Shown piece by piece: positions 34,308-41,862 of a stretch of 64,000 bases of DNA. The translations under genes and the position numbers were made by a program. The stretch is from Saprospiraceae bacterium (lineage in GTDB: Bacteria > Bacteroidota > Bacteroidia > Chitinophagales > Saprospiraceae): the NCBI GenBank assembly GCA_013214355.1, contig JABSSL010000013.1:1-64000 (forward strand), in the 5' to 3' direction. The notes beneath the pieces were generated by a model. It ran no database searches and was not told where the DNA came from. It saw nothing but the letters and a program-made list of their open reading frames with translations. Position 1 is the first letter of the stretch. Every line of letters starts with the position of its first letter.

Positions 34308-35687
34308 ATGCATACCTTGATTTTTGATATTGGAAAAACCAACAAAAAAGCTTTTGTCTTTGACAAAAAGTACAAGGAACTGCATAAGTCCTATGTCCAA
34401 TTCGAAGAAAAACAGGATGAGGATGGTTTCCCTTGTGATGACCTCGATGCCATCCAGCTGTGGATCCAGAAAACGCTAACTGCCCTATTGCAAGATCCCA
34501 ATTTTGATATCACCGCCATTAACTTCTCTAGCTACGGGGCTAGCTTGGTTCATCTGGATGCCACCGGCAAGCCGTTGACACCCCTATATAATTACCTCAA
34601 GCCGTATCCTCCTGAAGTTCTTACTTCCTTTTATGCCACCTTCGGTAAACCTTCGGACATGGCCAGAGAAACAGCCTCTCCCCGATTAGCAATGCTCAAT
34701 TCGGGACTGCAGCTTTACTGGCTCAAAAAAACACAGCCAGAGATCTTCAAGGCAGTGCGCTGGTCCCTTCACTTACCGCAATACCTTAGTTACTTATTGA
34801 CAGGAGTTCCGCTGAGTGAATACACAAGCATTGGTTGCCATACAACATTATGGGATTTCGAAAATCAAGCTTATCACGATTGGGTTCGAATGGAAAAGCT
34901 CGATCACATCCTTGCCCCCTTGGTACCAACCAACACGAGCATTAACCGCAAAATATTGGGCAAGCAGCTTAAGGTAGGGATCGGTATTCACGATAGTTCT
35001 GCGGCCTTGCTGCCCTATCTTATGGCGGAGCCAAACCCCTTCTTACTCCTCTCCACCGGTACCTGGAGTATTGCACTTAACCCTTTTAACCAAGAACTGC
35101 TAACGGAAGCTGAACTAGCACAAGATTGCCTGAACTTTCTGCGAGTAGATGGAAATCCTGTGAAGGCAGCTCGGCTTTTCCTGGGTGAGGAGTACAAAAC
35201 ACAGTTGCGACAATTGATCCAATACTACACTCCCGCTCCCCATGCGCATCGACAAGTAGAATTTGATCCTAGGCTCTATGCAAAAATCAGTGAGCGTCCA
35301 GGATATCTATACCGATTTAAACACTTGAACACATCTTGGCAACAGCCTCCAGAAACCCAATTCTCAGGAATGGCCACCTTCGAAGAAGCTTTCCATCAAC
35401 TCATGTGGGAACTGGTACAATTACAAATTCGGAAGGCAGAACTAGCCATTGGTAGCGGTACCGTAAACAAGATTTTTATTGATGGGGGATTTGCGGATAA
35501 TAAAGTTTATGTTGCTATGTTAGCGCATCATTTCACTAAAGCTAAAATTCGAACGACCGCATCGCCCTTAGGATCTGCCCTAGGAGCAGCGATGGTGGTC
35601 CGTGACAAAACAGTGGGAAAGAAATTTCTCAAGCGAAATTATGCTTTAAAAAAGTACAAACGACAAGTAGTAAGCCAAGATGACTGA
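34308..35687 (+). CDS. FGGY-family carbohydrate kinase, probable L-rhamnulokinase
   Basis: A 459-residue ASKHA-fold kinase: N-terminal FDIGKTNKKAFVFD, NFSSYGASLVHL, later GIHDSSAALLPY and LLSTGTWSIALNP (phosphate-2 region), and IDGGFADNKVY near the C-terminus. The order fits FGGY kinases. Within this operon the likely substrate is L-rhamnulose (or L-fuculose), forming the 1-phosphate for the aldolase fusion. Its stop overlaps the start of the next gene by 8 bp (ATGACTGA), so translation is coupled. Confidence 0.9.
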   Translation: MHTLIFDIGKTNKKAFVFDKKYKELHKSYVQFEEKQDEDGFPCDDLDAIQLWIQKTLTALLQDPNFDITAINFSSYGASLVHLDATGKPLTPLYNYLKPYPPEVLTSFYATFGKPSDMARETASPRLAMLNSGLQLYWLKKTQPEIFKAVRWSLHLPQYLSYLLTGVPLSEYTSIGCHTTLWDFENQAYHDWVRMEKLDHILAPLVPTNTSINRKILGKQLKVGIGIHDSSAALLPYLMAEPNPFLLLSTGTWSIALNPFNQELLTEAELAQDCLNFLRVDGNPVKAARLFLGEEYKTQLRQLIQYYTPAPHAHRQVEFDPRLYAKISERPGYLYRFKHLNTSWQQPPETQFSGMATFEEAFHQLMWELVQLQIRKAELAIGSGTVNKIFIDGGFADNKVYVAMLAHHFTKAKIRTTASPLGSALGAAMVVRDKTVGKKFLKRNYALKKYKRQVVSQDD

Positions 35688-36831
35688 ACTAAAGATTAAT
35701 CCAAGGTACCCTGATATCGATTTTTTGCGAGCAAAAGCGAAGAAACGAATCCCACGATTTGCTTTTGACTATCTCGATGGTGGCTGCAATTCAGAAGTAA
35801 ATCTCCGCAGAAATACGGCAGAAATTAGAGATATACAACTGAAACCCTACTACCTAAGACAATACGGGAAAGTCTCAACCGAAACCACTCTGTTCGGTAA
35901 AACCTACAGCGCCCCCTTTGGCATTTCCCCCATCGGACTACAAGGGTTAATGTGGCCAAGAGCTTCCGAAATACTAGCCAAGGCCGCCTTTGATCACAAT
36001 ATTCCGTACATATTAAGCACCGTTGCCACGGCAAGTCTCGAAACCATCAGCGAAATCACAGAGGGGAATGCTTGGTTTCAGTTATATCATCCCGTGGAAG
36101 ATACACTTCGGGATGACCTCTTACGCAGAGCCGCAGCAGCCGAGTATCCCGTACTAGTCATCTTGTCCGACGTACCAACTTTTGGATACAGAGCTAAGGA
36201 AATAAAGAATGGGCTGGCCATACCACCCAGGATGACATTGAGCAATATGCTACAAATCCTAGGCGCCCCAAACTGGGCCATCCAGACCTTATTGGCAGGG
36301 CAGCCAGAGTTTAAGACATTAAAACCATACATCCCTAAGGGCATGAGTCTGCGGCACTTGGGGCTTTTCATGAATAAGACTTTCAACGGCCGCCTGAATG
36401 AGGAAAAAATCAAAATATTACGAGATAAATGGAAAGGTAAATTGGTACTAAAAGGAGTGGCTAGTGAAGAAGACACCGAAAAAGCCGTCGCCTTAGGGCT
36501 AGATGGGATTATTGTATCCAATCATGGCGGTCGACAGTTGGATGCCGGTCAATCAACCATCAAATCACTGGAAGATATTGTGCCAAAGTATCGTGGAAAA
36601 ATTAAAATAATGATGGATAGTGGGATTCGTACCGGTCCAGATATTGCCAGCACTTTAGCGTCGGGTGCTGAATTCGCATTTCTGGGTCGATCTTTCATGT
36701 ACGGAGTAGCGGCACTTGGGAAGCAAGGAGGAAATCATACGATATCCATTTTGAAAAAGCAGTTTCAACAAGTCATGGAACAGGTATGCTGTGAGCGAGT
36801 CGAAGAGCTACCGAACCACCTAATACCATGA
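35680..36831 (+). CDS. lldD: FMN-dependent L-lactate dehydrogenase / alpha-hydroxy-acid oxidase
   Basis: A 383-residue FMN alpha-hydroxy-acid oxidase. Family landmarks are FDYLDGG, APFGISPIGLQGLMWP, FQLYHP, LVLKGV, the catalytic base region VSNHGGRQLD (essential His and Arg), MMDSGIRTGPDI and FLGRSFMYG. The enzyme oxidises L-2-hydroxy acids, most often L-lactate to pyruvate. In this operon it would consume the L-lactate produced by the lactaldehyde dehydrogenase half of the aldolase fusion. It overlaps the kinase by 8 bp. The long insertion between strands (roughly residues 180-250) is the membrane-association loop in related enzymes. Confidence 0.92.
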   Translation: MTELKINPRYPDIDFLRAKAKKRIPRFAFDYLDGGCNSEVNLRRNTAEIRDIQLKPYYLRQYGKVSTETTLFGKTYSAPFGISPIGLQGLMWPRASEILAKAAFDHNIPYILSTVATASLETISEITEGNAWFQLYHPVEDTLRDDLLRRAAAAEYPVLVILSDVPTFGYRAKEIKNGLAIPPRMTLSNMLQILGAPNWAIQTLLAGQPEFKTLKPYIPKGMSLRHLGLFMNKTFNGRLNEEKIKILRDKWKGKLVLKGVASEEDTEKAVALGLDGIIVSNHGGRQLDAGQSTIKSLEDIVPKYRGKIKIMMDSGIRTGPDIASTLASGAEFAFLGRSFMYGVAALGKQGGNHTISILKKQFQQVMEQVCCERVEELPNHLIP

Positions 36832-36861
36832 ACTGACTAAAACTTATTGACTGGAGTCCAG

Positions 36862-38304
36862 ATGAATAAGTTACATCAGTTCCATAACAACAGCAAAATG
36901 AGCCAGGAAAACCAACTTACCAAAACCGAAGAATTTGAACGACAACCCGTACCTTCCTCACACCTTAAAAGCTGGAAGAGTTTCCTAGGGATGTATGCCG
37001 GCGAACACGCCGCAGGAACGGAATTTGTCATTGGACCATTATTCTTAACGACTGGTGTCAGTGCCTTCGACTTAATTGTGGGGCTATTACTAGGTAACTT
37101 TCTCGCCGTACTATGTTGGCGCTTTCTGACTACAGAAATTGCGGTAAAGAATAGATTAACACTGTACTATCAGTTGGAAAAAATCTGTGGTAAAAACCTG
37201 GTAATATTTTACAATTTAGCAAACGGAATTCTCTTTTGCTTTTTGGCCGGAGCCATGATCACGGTCTCTGCTACGGCGGTAGGCGTGCCTTTTGACATGG
37301 AAATGCCGAAGCTATCCGATACCCTGCCCAATAGCCCACTTTTTGTCATGATTGTCCTGGCCGTTGGGGCTGTAATTTCGATTGTTGCCGCACGTGGATA
37401 CAATTCTGTAGCTAAGGCTGCCAACTGGATGGCCCCCTTTATTGTCCTGGCCTTCTTAGTCGCAGGAATTGTAGCCTTGGGGCAATTGGGGGTAAATAGC
37501 TTCAGCGATTTTTGGGCACTTTGGGGGAACGGAAGCGAACCCTTCCCCGGCCAAATCAAATATACTTTTTGGCATGTGGTAATCTGGTCATGGTTTTGTA
37601 ACGCGGCCATGCACATCGGCATGTCTGATTTAAGCGTGTTGAGATATGCTGACAAGCCATCTGTTGGTTGGACCACGGCCGCGGGGATGTACGTAGGGCA
37701 TTATATGGCCTGGATCGCAGCTGCCTTATTGTACGCTGTTTATCTACAAAGTCCAGAAGCACAGGCCTTCCTCAGTGCAGGAAATGCCCCTCCCGTTGCT
37801 CCCGGGCCATTGGCCTACAACGCCATTGGAATCTTTGGGATTATTGCTGTCATTATAGCCGGCTGGACCACAGCCAATCCAACCATCTACAGGGCGGGTT
37901 TGGCCTTCCAAGCCATTCTCCCACAAAAGAATCAGTACAGAAATGCAACGTTCTGGACGACGCTTTTGGCTGGCTCCCTGGCTACTATAGCAGGACTATT
38001 TCCGGCCTTTGCCATGAAGTTACTGGACTTTGTTGCCGTCTACGGTTTTATTCTTGCACCAGTCGGAGCCATTATTGTCTTTGAGCATTTCTTTGCAGAG
38101 AAAGCGGGAATTGCCAAAAACTACGCAGAAAAGGCGGGAATTTCTTTCAACTGGACAGTTCTGATCGCTTGGCTACTAAGTGTGGGTCTATTCTATACCC
38201 TATCGGTGAGTCAAGGTATTTTTCTGTCATTTTTGACGCTGCCCGCCTGGTTGGCCTGCGGAGCGCTATTTATCTTCTTGAGCAAACAGATGCAATCAGC
38301 CTAA
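36862..38304 (+). CDS. NCS1-family (cytosine/purine-type) permease in the deoxysugar operon
   Basis: About 480 residues with roughly 12 membrane segments. Family signs are GEHAAGTEFVIGPLFLTTGVSAFDLIVGLLLGN near the first helices, GYNSVAKAANWMAPFIVLAF, the Gly/Ala-rich GIFGIIAVIIAGWTTANPTIY, and FVAVYGFILAPVGAIIVFEHFF, as in nucleobase:cation symporters of the NCS1 (CodB) group. A nucleobase role is the usual reading, but the gene starts 30 bp after the L-lactate dehydrogenase stop in the sugar operon and is the only transporter there, so it may import the deoxysugar or an aldonic/hydroxy-acid product. The ATG at 36862 is preferred; 36898 is also possible. Confidence 0.85.
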   Translation: MNKLHQFHNNSKMSQENQLTKTEEFERQPVPSSHLKSWKSFLGMYAGEHAAGTEFVIGPLFLTTGVSAFDLIVGLLLGNFLAVLCWRFLTTEIAVKNRLTLYYQLEKICGKNLVIFYNLANGILFCFLAGAMITVSATAVGVPFDMEMPKLSDTLPNSPLFVMIVLAVGAVISIVAARGYNSVAKAANWMAPFIVLAFLVAGIVALGQLGVNSFSDFWALWGNGSEPFPGQIKYTFWHVVIWSWFCNAAMHIGMSDLSVLRYADKPSVGWTTAAGMYVGHYMAWIAAALLYAVYLQSPEAQAFLSAGNAPPVAPGPLAYNAIGIFGIIAVIIAGWTTANPTIYRAGLAFQAILPQKNQYRNATFWTTLLAGSLATIAGLFPAFAMKLLDFVAVYGFILAPVGAIIVFEHFFAEKAGIAKNYAEKAGISFNWTVLIAWLLSVGLFYTLSVSQGIFLSFLTLPAWLACGALFIFLSKQMQSA

Positions 38305-39017
38305 AAGAGATGTGCACCGCCATCTACCGGAAAATAGCCTTCGCAATTGCTAAACTCAAAGCGGTAGGAGGCCTGAGCCATATCAATGACTAGTCGATGC
38401 CGAGCTCCTGCTAGGGAGGAATCCCCTGAATCGTAGCCGGCATCACCTCGATATAGACAAATAACCTGACCAGCGGCATAGTGCACAACTGGCAAAACAA
38501 ATATCGGCTCTTGTTGAGCTAACAACTGGCGAACCTCCTGAACGGTCCTGCAATGGCTGATCACTCGTAGGCACAATATGGTGGGCGGCAACATGGCCTT
38601 TTGCTGTTTGGCCAGTTGTTGCAGGGCCTCATTAGGGCTCAACCATACATGCTCTACAATTTCACCATCATCAATAACCACTTGTGCATCGAGCTGCTGA
38701 ATATCCGCGAAAAAGAAATAAGTAGCAAAACGGCGAGGCGAGTTAGCAGGAGTGGTCCAATGCCGGAAGAAAATAAGTCGCTCGGGATCTATATCTAAGT
38801 TTGCCTCTTCCTTGGTTTCCCGAACAGCCGCCCGTTTTGCAGCTTCCAGTTCGGTAGTCGTTCCTTCAAGTTCATCTTCGTCAATCTTACCCCCAGGGAA
38901 CACCCAGGCCCCTCCTGCAAAATTTAGAGACTTATTCCGCCGAACTAACAAAACTTCGATATTACCTTCTTGCTCCCTGGCCAACATGATGGTTGAGGCC
39001 AACCGAATTTCAGACAT
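38301..39017 (-). CDS. Nudix hydrolase
   Basis: A 238-residue Nudix-fold pyrophosphatase. The box is stretched as GGKIDEDELEG...AAKRAAVRETKEEANLDI, matching the GX5EX7REUXEEXGU pattern with an insertion. This, plus the WVFPGGK start and long C-terminus, resembles the NUDT7/NUDT19-like CoA or dinucleotide hydrolases, but the substrate is not fixed. It converges with the permease, sharing a 4-bp stop overlap. Confidence 0.88.
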   Translation of the reverse strand: MSEIRLASTIMLAREQEGNIEVLLVRRNKSLNFAGGAWVFPGGKIDEDELEGTTTELEAAKRAAVRETKEEANLDIDPERLIFFRHWTTPANSPRRFATYFFFADIQQLDAQVVIDDGEIVEHVWLSPNEALQQLAKQQKAMLPPTILCLRVISHCRTVQEVRQLLAQQEPIFVLPVVHYAAGQVICLYRGDAGYDSGDSSLAGARHRLVIDMAQASYRFEFSNCEGYFPVDGGAHLF

Positions 39018-39150
39018 CTTGATTTTTTTTGCAAATCGAGCTAATACTTCCCATACTAATGCTCCTACATTAAAAAGGTTTACCCCCTACTTTAAAGCGA
39101 AAAGCTTATTATTGAGTAATAATTCACGACAGACAATATAACATTAACAC

Positions 39151-40044
39151 ATGAATCGCAGGAGTTTCAACACAAAAATGGGCATTTTGAGCGCAGCATC
39201 AATCCTTCCTTTCCAAGCTTGTTCGAAAGAAGCATCACCAAAGTTCAAAATGGGTTATCAATTATTCAGTGTCAATCAAGAGATGAATGATGATCCCATC
39301 AATACGCTAAAAGCCTTAAAGACAATGGGCTATCAAGACTTTGAAATTTATGGTTTTGATGACAAGAAGGTGACCTACTATGGTATTGATGCCAATGAAT
39401 TCAAAAAACAACTTGATGACTTAGAGTTGAGTGTTACCAGCGGTCACTATGGCTTTGCCACTTACTTATCAGAATCCGAAGATGAACTCAAGCGCTTTGT
39501 CGACCAATGCATTAAAGGCGCTAAGGCCTTGAAATCTCCCTACATCACCTGGCCTTGGATCGCTCCAGAGCAAAGAAACATGGAGACTTTCAAGCTGATG
39601 ACGGGAAAACTCAACCTCATCGGAGAACAGATAAAGGCGGCGGGCTTAGGCTTCGCCTATCACAATCATGGCTTTGAGTTTGAAGAACACGATGGAGAAC
39701 TAGGTTATGATGTAATTATGCAGGGAACGGATCCCGATTTAGTGAAATTGCAGATCGATATGTACTGGGTGATGCATTCCTCTACCCTCACACCCAAAGA
39801 ATGGATTGCCAAAGAGCCTGGAAGATTTGTCATGTGGCACATCAAGGATATGGATAAGGTAAGTAGAGACTACACGGAACTAGGAAATGGATCTATCAAC
39901 TACGAAGATATCATGCCTGATCCAACGGAATCCGGACTGGAATACTACTACCTAGAACAAGGAGGCAACTATGCACATAGTCCGATGCGAAGTGCCGAAA
40001 GTAGTGGTACTTTCTTTAAAGCCAAGCTGCAAAAATACTTGTAG
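39151..40044 (+). CDS. Exported TIM-barrel sugar phosphate isomerase/epimerase lipoprotein
   Basis: A 297-residue AP endonuclease 2/xylose-isomerase-like barrel protein. The N-terminus NRRSFNTKMGILSAASILPFQACSK has a twin-arginine-like start and a lipobox Cys. Barrel features include YHNHGFEFEEHDG (metal ligand region), LQIDMYWVMHSS, and MWHIKDMDK. In Bacteroidota such lipoproteins frequently accompany sugar or glycoside catabolic loci, and it lies just past the deoxysugar operon though separated by the Nudix gene. The substrate is unknown. Confidence 0.88.
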   Translation: MNRRSFNTKMGILSAASILPFQACSKEASPKFKMGYQLFSVNQEMNDDPINTLKALKTMGYQDFEIYGFDDKKVTYYGIDANEFKKQLDDLELSVTSGHYGFATYLSESEDELKRFVDQCIKGAKALKSPYITWPWIAPEQRNMETFKLMTGKLNLIGEQIKAAGLGFAYHNHGFEFEEHDGELGYDVIMQGTDPDLVKLQIDMYWVMHSSTLTPKEWIAKEPGRFVMWHIKDMDKVSRDYTELGNGSINYEDIMPDPTESGLEYYYLEQGGNYAHSPMRSAESSGTFFKAKLQKYL

Positions 40045-40144
40045 ATAGATGGATGGGGTCTCCGGTTAAAACCTGCTCCTAGGTGTTGGTGTTATACTTT
40101 GAGTATTCATCATTTACTCATTGTGGAGTCTAAAGGAAGAAGTC

Positions 40145-41716
40145 GTGAAATTTACTATAAAAGACAAATTCAATCAAGAATTACCAGCAGATCCAAATCG
40201 AACTAATAGCAGAAGACAAGTTTTTGAGGCTTGCTTTTCTTATGTCACCCCCAGGATACCTTCTGCTCCAAAGTTGCTACATGTAGCGGAGGAGATGGCC
40301 GCAAACTTAGGGTTGACCGACGAGGATATTGATTCTCAGGAATTTCTATCCATTTTTTCGGGTAGTTCCGTGCTTGCAGGCACGGCCCCGTATGCCATGT
40401 GTTATGGGGGACATCAATTTGGAAACTGGGCGGGTCAACTGGGCGATGGCCGAGCGATCAACTTAACAGAGGTAGAACATGCCGGCAAAAGTTGGACCCT
40501 GCAATTGAAAGGAGCCGGGGAAACACCCTATTCCAGAAGAGCAGATGGTTTGGCAGTGCTAAGATCCTCCATCCGAGAGCACCTATGTAGTGAGGCGATG
40601 CACCACTTGGGCGTTCCGACTACACGCTCCCTATCCTTGATTTTGACGGGTGACCAGGTCCTGCGGGATATCATGTATGACGGCAATGCTGCCTACGAAA
40701 AAGGGGCGGTCGTTTGCCGAGTAGCGCCTAGCTTTATCCGTTTTGGAAACTTCCAGATTTTCACCAGTAGAGGGGATCTAGAAAACCTTAAAAAACTGAC
40801 GGACTTTACGATCAGGCACTACTTTCCCATGATCCAAGCCGAAGGTAAACAAGCTTATATTGAGTTCTACCGAAAGGTAGCCGAACAGACCTTGGAAATG
40901 ATTGTGCATTGGCAGCGCGTGGGTTTCGTTCATGGTGTGATGAATACCGACAATATGTCTATTCTAGGGCTTACTATTGATTACGGTCCATACGGCTGGC
41001 TCGAAGGCTACGATCCAGATTGGACGCCGAATACCACGGATCGACAGTCTAGACGATATCGTTTCGGCCAACAAGCGGGAGTGGCTGCCTGGAATCTCAT
41101 GCAGCTAGGTAATGCTATCTATCCACTGGTAGAAGAGGTAGAACCCTTTAATGAAGTATTGCAGGCCTTCCAGAAGAATTACCGCACGGCCTACTTGGAG
41201 ATGATGGGGCAAAAACTCGGATTGACTGGAGCACCTGCCACCTTCCAAGATCTTGTCCAAAGTTTGGAAACCAATCTCCAGTTAACGGAAACGGATATGA
41301 CCATCTTCTTCAGAAATCTCGCTGATTTCAAAAGGGATGATGAGGAATCGGCCAATGCCTGGCTGGATCTAATCAAGGAAGCCTTCTATAAAGAATCCGA
41401 AGTAAAAGAATCGATCTACGAAAAATGGCAAACGTGGTTTAACCAATACCATAGAATCCTACAACAAGAGCCCAACACGGACCAAGAACGCAGGGAAAAC
41501 ATGAATCGGGTGAACCCCAAATATGTACTGCGCAACTATATGGCTCAGCTCGCCATCGACGCCGCTGATCAGGGCGATTACTCAATTGTGGAAGAATTAC
41601 ACGAATTGCTTAAGCAACCTTATGCAGAACAAAGTAGCCAAGGAAAATGGTTTGCGAAACGGCCAGAATGGGCGCGTCATAAGGTGGGTTGTTCAATGCT
41701 ATCTTGCAGTTCCTAG
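40145..41716 (+). CDS. selO: SelO-family protein adenylyltransferase (YdiU)
   Basis: About 523 residues of a SelO/YdiU pseudokinase that transfers AMP from ATP to protein hydroxyls. Diagnostic elements are GGHQFGNWAGQLGDGRAINL, the Lys in TLQLKGAGETPYSRRADG, REHLCSEAMHHLGVPTTRSL, GFVHGVMNTDNMS, and the reversed-orientation active site DYGPYGWLEGYDP. The C-terminus CSMLSCSS keeps the conserved Cys/Ser tail (a Cys where some eukaryotic members have selenocysteine). Translation likely starts at GTG 40145 (VKFTIKDKFNQEL), with AGGAAG upstream; an in-frame TTG at 40121 is less likely. SelO links to redox stress and glutathionylation. A strong terminator follows at 41798. Confidence 0.95.
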   Translation: MKFTIKDKFNQELPADPNRTNSRRQVFEACFSYVTPRIPSAPKLLHVAEEMAANLGLTDEDIDSQEFLSIFSGSSVLAGTAPYAMCYGGHQFGNWAGQLGDGRAINLTEVEHAGKSWTLQLKGAGETPYSRRADGLAVLRSSIREHLCSEAMHHLGVPTTRSLSLILTGDQVLRDIMYDGNAAYEKGAVVCRVAPSFIRFGNFQIFTSRGDLENLKKLTDFTIRHYFPMIQAEGKQAYIEFYRKVAEQTLEMIVHWQRVGFVHGVMNTDNMSILGLTIDYGPYGWLEGYDPDWTPNTTDRQSRRYRFGQQAGVAAWNLMQLGNAIYPLVEEVEPFNEVLQAFQKNYRTAYLEMMGQKLGLTGAPATFQDLVQSLETNLQLTETDMTIFFRNLADFKRDDEESANAWLDLIKEAFYKESEVKESIYEKWQTWFNQYHRILQQEPNTDQERRENMNRVNPKYVLRNYMAQLAIDAADQGDYSIVEELHELLKQPYAEQSSQGKWFAKRPEWARHKVGCSMLSCSS

Positions 41717-41797
41717 GCGCTTCAAACTCATCTACTAAGCCCTGAAAAATCAGCGTCATTCTGATAACTTGGGAATATTTACTATTTTGACTCACGC

Positions 41798-41836
41798 AAC
41801 TGGTTCGATGGGAGTGCACCGAACCAGTTTTTATTT
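41798..41836 (+). terminator. Rho-independent terminator after selO
   Basis: AACTGGTTCG (41798-41807) pairs perfectly with CGAACCAGTT (41820-41829) around a 12-nt loop, followed by TTTATTTTG. This 10-bp stem plus U-run is a strong terminator before the SulP gene. Confidence 0.88.
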
Positions 41837-41862
41837 TGTTTAACCTTGTGGCATACTAGTAG

